From: Morinoia aosen
Taxonomy: Eukaryota > Arthropoda > Malacostraca > Amphipoda > Talitridae
NCBI GenBank assembly: GCA_030386875.1
Contig: CM059562.1
Coordinates: 63,362,201-63,426,200, forward strand
DNA: 64,000 bases
Direction: 5' to 3'
Shown: one piece after another, positions 59,266-64,000 of the stretch
Layout: each line of letters begins with the position of its first letter
Position numbering within the stretch: the first letter of the stretch is position 1
Translations under genes and position numbers: made by a program
Notes under the pieces: generated by a model
What the model was told of the DNA's origin: nothing
Database searches by the model: none
The model's input: only the letters and a program-made list of their open reading frames with translations

Positions 59266-61944
59266 TTTTCATGTGCTCTCAAGCGAGGATCGCGAAACAA
59301 TCACCACGGAAAAGTGCTGCCAAGGAATACATGTCCTGGTAACGCACCCTTTATTCCCCTCTCATTCAGCCTAGAAAAATTACACTCGAGCTCCCAATTT
59401 CGTTTGATGACTTTTTTGGGGAGGCTAGAACAATTGATAAAATTATTTCATTTATTTTGAAGAAGGTTAATTTTTCAAGAATTTCGGCATATCATTAACG
59501 CGCACAAATGTTTTGTGGTCATCAAAATGTGGCTTTTCGATATTGTTTTAAGAAAAAAGTCGTAATACTTATAAACTGAGCTTTATATTTGATACCGCAC
59601 AAGCGATTAGCCCAAAAAACGGAAGGTACAAAAGTTTTTCTTTACCTCACACATCTTCCTATTATCCTCTCAGTGGGGCATTTGGTTTATTTTCTACTCA
59701 ATAGTAAAATAACAGGTAAATATGTGTTATTTAATTCCATAACAGCATCAGTTTCTCCATTCAATCATATTTTCGTTGTTGAAGCCTTCAGAGAAATGTT
59801 GACCTGACTATGCCGTATAATTAATACATGTCCTATTGTACTCCAAAGTGACTTTCGGTTTCGCCTCAGAAGCCGTACAAGAAATAGAGGTCGTTTGGTT
59901 GCTTCAAGCTTCGGCGTAGTACAGCAATAATTGCAAGGAAAAACATCCAGTCCAAAAAATGTTTAAATACGTTAAGATTATTTAAAATTATATAAGTTAT
60001 TGCGTTTCACTGCAATATGAAGAACGTTTGCACTTTCTTTAGCGCAACCAAAACCCAAAGATTTTCTGCATGCCTTCTCCCAGTGATTCTTGAGGTCATT
60101 AATTATTTTTCAGTAAAAAGTGACATCAGTACCATTTGAGACATAATGTCTAATCTTATATAATTTTTGAAAGTGAGATTATTGCTGAGAGAAACCTATT
60201 CACCAAGTATGACTCTTGAGCTTGAGAATTGTTTGGGCCAGTAACTGAAACAAATTAAAATATACAACATATACGTAAGAAACAGGAGATTTTACGGAGC
60301 TAAAACTGCATTCGCTAACAGCTAGATGGCCCTCTGATAGGTACAGCTTACGCATATTCAAAAATATTGGTGGTACCGTGAACCCCAATTGGGAGAATAA
60401 ATCTGTGCTACTAGGAATGAACTTCATCGTCATGAGTACTCTTTTCGAACGTTGTGAAGAATTTTAAGGAACACAATATACATAATCACCAGCTTCAGTC
60501 TCATTCCTTCTGAATACCTACCAAGATCAGTTCATGTTCATTTATTAAAAATTCTTAAGCTTCGGAGTGAGCAATTTATGAGGGTAGTGTGAGATTGAAA
60601 ACATGGCTCCAATTATCTAGAGGGCTCAATATTTTTCAGTCATTTATGGGTGGGTGTCAGTGACGTAGGAATTCGACTTAGCCTCTATGCTCATAGGGTG
60701 TAGGACTGAAGCTCGAAGACTTGTGACAGAGTTTTTTATGCGTTATCATCTTAGAATTAAGATCTACCTGTTAATATTTTCAAATTATGCTTCACTTTGC
60801 ACACAAAAGTTAAATCTATCCCCCTTCGTTTACAGAAATCATACTTTTGGAACGCCCCATGCGTTTGACTTCGTCCGATGTTTCTCTTACGTACACTTTA
60901 GCATGTTAATGAAACCATATATTTTCCCTTAGTCGTGCTATTAAGTCGGTGAGGTTTTTGTTTTTCTTTTACCTTCTTTGTCTTCCTTTTCGTAAAGTTA
61001 CTGCACGAAAATAATACTCCAAATTTCCAGCCTGTCCAAAACCATTGTGTGGGATCTCCTATTTCTAGCACAGTTTTTCATGTAATGCTAATATTCTCTT
61101 GTTTGAGATCGTTACACTTACTACAATTCTGCCCTCGAACCCAACGGCCATGATGCCTTTGCGACTCCATTCCACAATCATTTCCTTCGTGATTTGAGGA
61201 GCATTTTTGGTCGCAGGGCCGAAGAGAAAGGAAGGTGTGCCTGGCCGCGCTGTCATACGCGGTCGATACCGTCACTGATTACGTCCGTTCCGGTCAGCGG
61301 TCCCGACGATGAAACTGTGCCAGGCTGGATCTCCGAAACAATTTGATGTGGGCGCACCAGACCAAAACCTGAAGTGAAGGTTACCATACAAAGCGATTGT
61401 GAAATTCGTATCTTCGTTGCTGCATGTTATTCATTTCGAATGTACTGTCTGAATGCTTCAAATAACTAGTTGGTATTTTCTGAAACAAATGTTCTCTGTG
61501 ATTTTCAGAATGTCAACTTTCGCGAGCGACTTAACTGGCTCCACACTCATGCGTGAAATAAATGTAAATACTCCGTTCGTGCATGGGTTCAGAAATTTGT
61601 GTTGCTATTCTGCGAACTCATGTATCTTATCTTCCAGCTCTAATCGTGTTACACATTGCTATTTAAGGAGAGCACGTTTTCCAGATTTTTTTTAGACAGT
61701 GCCCAATATTTGTAGCAATATCTAACTACAAGTTGGTTGCTTTATTTTGGACGTTTCCCTCAGCTCTAGAGATAAGTGTTTGGAAGGGTACACACGCAGA
61801 AATATATATGCACTATTTCCTTCGAGTTTATTGTACATAAAAATCGGTCATACCTGCCTAAACTAATCATCATTCCTGTATTTTGAAAAATTACACAGTT
61901 CACAACGAATACACACTAATAAATGCCGTGTCATTTATTCGCAG
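59266..61944. other. No recognised gene; one GC-rich exon-like patch
   Basis: At 61122-61368 the minus strand is clearly GC-richer than its flanks and is bounded by CACTTCAG (acceptor-like) and GTAAGT (donor-like). Each minus frame is open for only part of the 247 bp, so it cannot be a single intact coding exon. Elsewhere the sequence is AT-rich and featureless. Confidence 0.45.
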
Positions 61945-62030
61945 GTACAATGCCGCTTCAGAAGGAGAACCGCCGCGAGAGCACCTGCTTACGTCACGCT
62001 AAAGACTGTCCTTCGTAGCTCATGTGAACT
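61945..62030 (+). CDS. Candidate internal exon (86 bp)
   Basis: TCATTTATTCGCAG precedes 61945 and GTGAGT follows 62030. The segment is over half G+C against AT-rich flanks. One frame is open from first to last base and reads VQCRFRRRTAARAPAYVTLK and onward, ending with two bases of a codon. A different frame starts with ATG at 61950 and stops after 22 codons. I recognise no protein; it could also be an untranslated exon or chance. Confidence 0.22.
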
Positions 62031-63340
62031 GTGAGTATGGCACGTATCTCCCATGCACTCTTAGTTTTCAATTAGTGTATGTTACACTTGTATTGGAAAT
62101 AGTAATTACAGCTGTGATATTGAGAGGGGACTAAATTTCCAATAAATAAAAAAAAATTCGAGAAGGGCCTGCGAAAACTAAGAGATGAACAGCCTTCATT
62201 TAACGATCGGAATTGACTTTTGTCTTCACTTCCTGCACTTTTTCGATGAAGTACATTTAGTGTCTCTACTATATAAATATTAGAATGTGTAAAGATACAC
62301 TTTGCGAACAAAGTGTATAGTTGGAATGGAACGTACGAGAAATTTTGCTCGCTATTCTCGAAGATGTGTGGAGTGAATTCGTGTCGTAACCAATTTATGC
62401 ACAGCTCTGTAATTCAAGTTGAATGGCACTTGATAGGAAGTCAGTTAAATCAGTACTGGTCATGAATCACAATTATGAATAATGAGGTGCAACGTAAGTA
62501 TGATAGAGACCGACAGTATAATACAATATGCTATGACTTTTTCAAAAAGGCAACGCCATGTAAAGAATATTCAGACTATTATCTTTCACTGACCTCGAGT
62601 TTCACTGACCAATTTGAACACACATTAGTGAAACCTGCTGCAAAATGGAACCGAAAATTCTGAAGTGTCAAACATTTTTCGTTCATGTACTTTTCTGTAA
62701 TGTTTAGACTTAATTTATGCAAATTTGTCTCAAAAGAAACCATAAATTTCATCAAAACGTTATCCTCAAAAATATTTCACAAGTAATAATGATTGTTATG
62801 AAGTTTTTATCCATTTAACTTACAGAGCATCCCGATGACGGCCATGGTCACCGCCCTCCTAGTTTTTTCAACTCAAGTAAGTGCGACCTAATGTTTTTAC
62901 CGTCGAGTGAGGAAAAAATTTTCTCTAGTTCAACTTCGTTGGCAAACGCAAGCAAGTTAATACTATAGAGCTTCTCGAATCCAGTGTAAAATAACAATGA
63001 GTATTTTTGAATTGAACCGAGTGAAATGGAAATATGCATCGTTAAATACGCAATTTTAATATAAGCAGAGCCTTCGCACTTAATCCCCTCGTGCCTTCAC
63101 GGGTTCCAGTTCTTAACTTCGATCAAAATAAAGAAACGCACCGAAACTCCGGGCGTAAGTAAGAAGCTTAGCTATGCATCTGAGCGATCGCAATGCAATG
63201 CCTTACTTTGTACATAGGTAGGTCATGTGCGGCACCTTCGTGGTCGCGTTGTGGAACACATCTTCACCTCCCTCGTATTGGAAATCATCCCTTACATGAG
63301 TGCAGTTTTCAACTAATTTTGCTATCGCTTGATATCACAT
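62031..63340. other. No gene seen
   Basis: AT-rich unique sequence without recognisable features. Confidence 0.55.
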
Positions 63341-63387
63341 TTAGGTATTCAAGTATACTCAAGGTATACTTAGGTATTCAAGTATAC
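63341..63387. repeat. 29-bp tandem duplication
   Basis: TTAGGTATTCAAGTATAC occurs exactly at 63341-63358 and 63370-63387, 29 bp apart. Confidence 0.9.
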
Positions 63388-64000
63388 AGTAGTTCCGCAA
63401 CGTTTCAGATTCGAGCTACTCATAAAGCTTTGCGTTGATCACATTTCGTCATTTCCTTTTGTATCTTATTTAATTTGAACAGATTGACTTCATTTGACAT
63501 TGCTGAATTTTTTATCATTAATGCGCGCATAATCAAATAAGCAGTATTTAAGAAGATGTACTAATGATGTGTGTTTCAATGTTAATTTCTAATTTATTGA
63601 ACCTCAAAAGCTTCAACAATGATAAATAACTTTTTGATGGGATTGAATTAGAACAAAGAATAAGTAAAAACTCCGTAGAGGAATTACGCTCCTTATAAAA
63701 GCATTCAACACATTGGAATTCAGAGCTACTCTGGCTTTGTGTTGAAAATATCTAAAGAGGTTCTGCAAAGCACCCTAAGATTTTGAGAAAACGAGAGACA
63801 TAAGCAAGTAAGGCCGGAATTTAAATCATTCTTGGAACTAGATAAAAGATGGTTTTATGTTCGTGTTGGAGTAAATCTATGTTGAAAAAATAAAAATTAC
63901 GCATAGACCACTCAACGTCAGGGTGCAGATATTGTACAAAATTAGTGACGCACAAATCACACGTACGAAAAAAATTGAATTCATAATCATAGCATCCACA
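63388..64000. other. No gene seen
   Basis: AT-rich unique sequence to the end of the window. Confidence 0.55.

Noticed and set aside
61125-61160. Minus-strand GGGTTCGAG resembling a tRNA T-loop
   Set aside because: No T-stem or cloverleaf can be formed around it.
61122-61368. GC-rich minus-strand segment with splice-like ends as an intact exon
   Set aside because: All three frames contain a stop within the segment.

Overview
This is a eukaryotic nuclear window, most likely from an arthropod and plausibly an insect. It is AT-rich (roughly 36-38% G+C by eye). It has no bacterial-style gene packing, no long open reading frame outside tandem repeats, scattered GT/AG splice-like signals, abundant short tandem and inverted repeats, and several decayed Penelope-like retroelement (PLE) fragments of a kind common in arthropods. 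I recognise no host gene. At this base composition, open frames of 100-120 codons are expected a few times by chance in 64 kb, so open frames were not called as genes unless something else supported them.

Layout. 0-10 kb: mostly featureless, with two hammerhead-ribozyme-like motifs (1090-1177 plus strand, 2605-2674 minus strand), one unrecognised coding-like open frame (4864-5175), a 38-bp tandem duplication (7363-7423), a perfect hairpin (7654-7681) and exon-like pieces at 8433-9066. 10.7-11.6 kb: a 36-bp minisatellite of 17 units (10988-11599) with a six-unit (216-bp) higher-order duplication; it stays open in at least five frames. 15-17 kb: a TATA-bearing CpG-richer block, then a 177-bp satellite array of about 4.7 copies (15541-16371) and an isolated, strongly diverged copy (16876-17025). 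17.4-18.9 kb: a promoter plus first-exon candidate, a frameshifted acidic reading frame that may come from a transposon, and a GT-rich microsatellite. 21-26.6 kb: a 58-bp triplicate repeat, two exon candidates, a 52-bp near-palindrome (23259-23310) and a MITE-like foldback (26419-26552).

33-46 kb is the PLE-rich part. Four remnants of the GIY-YIG endonuclease end of PLE proteins lie at about 33250-33433 (minus), 33446-34040 (plus), 38351-38739 (plus) and 45528-45972 (plus). The first two form a head-to-head inverted pair. A 180-bp foldback (44958-45137) lies just upstream of the last. 46-64 kb: the clearest DNA-transposon copy, a 273-bp non-autonomous element (51565-51837) with 24/28-matching terminal inverted repeats and a perfect 8-bp target-site duplication, as in the hAT superfamily; also a duplicated, A-rich-expanded repeat (58438-58870), a polypyrimidine tract ending in 15 consecutive C (59150-59265) and a small exon candidate (61945-62030).

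The window reads as intergenic or long-intron DNA populated by dead transposable elements and local tandem repeats. I see no coherent new multi-gene system. The points most worth checking are the inverted PLE pair, the hammerhead-like motif with a canonical stem III and GUC site at 1090-1177, the intact-looking hAT-type MITE, and the two protein-phase repeats (36 and 177 bp, both multiples of three).
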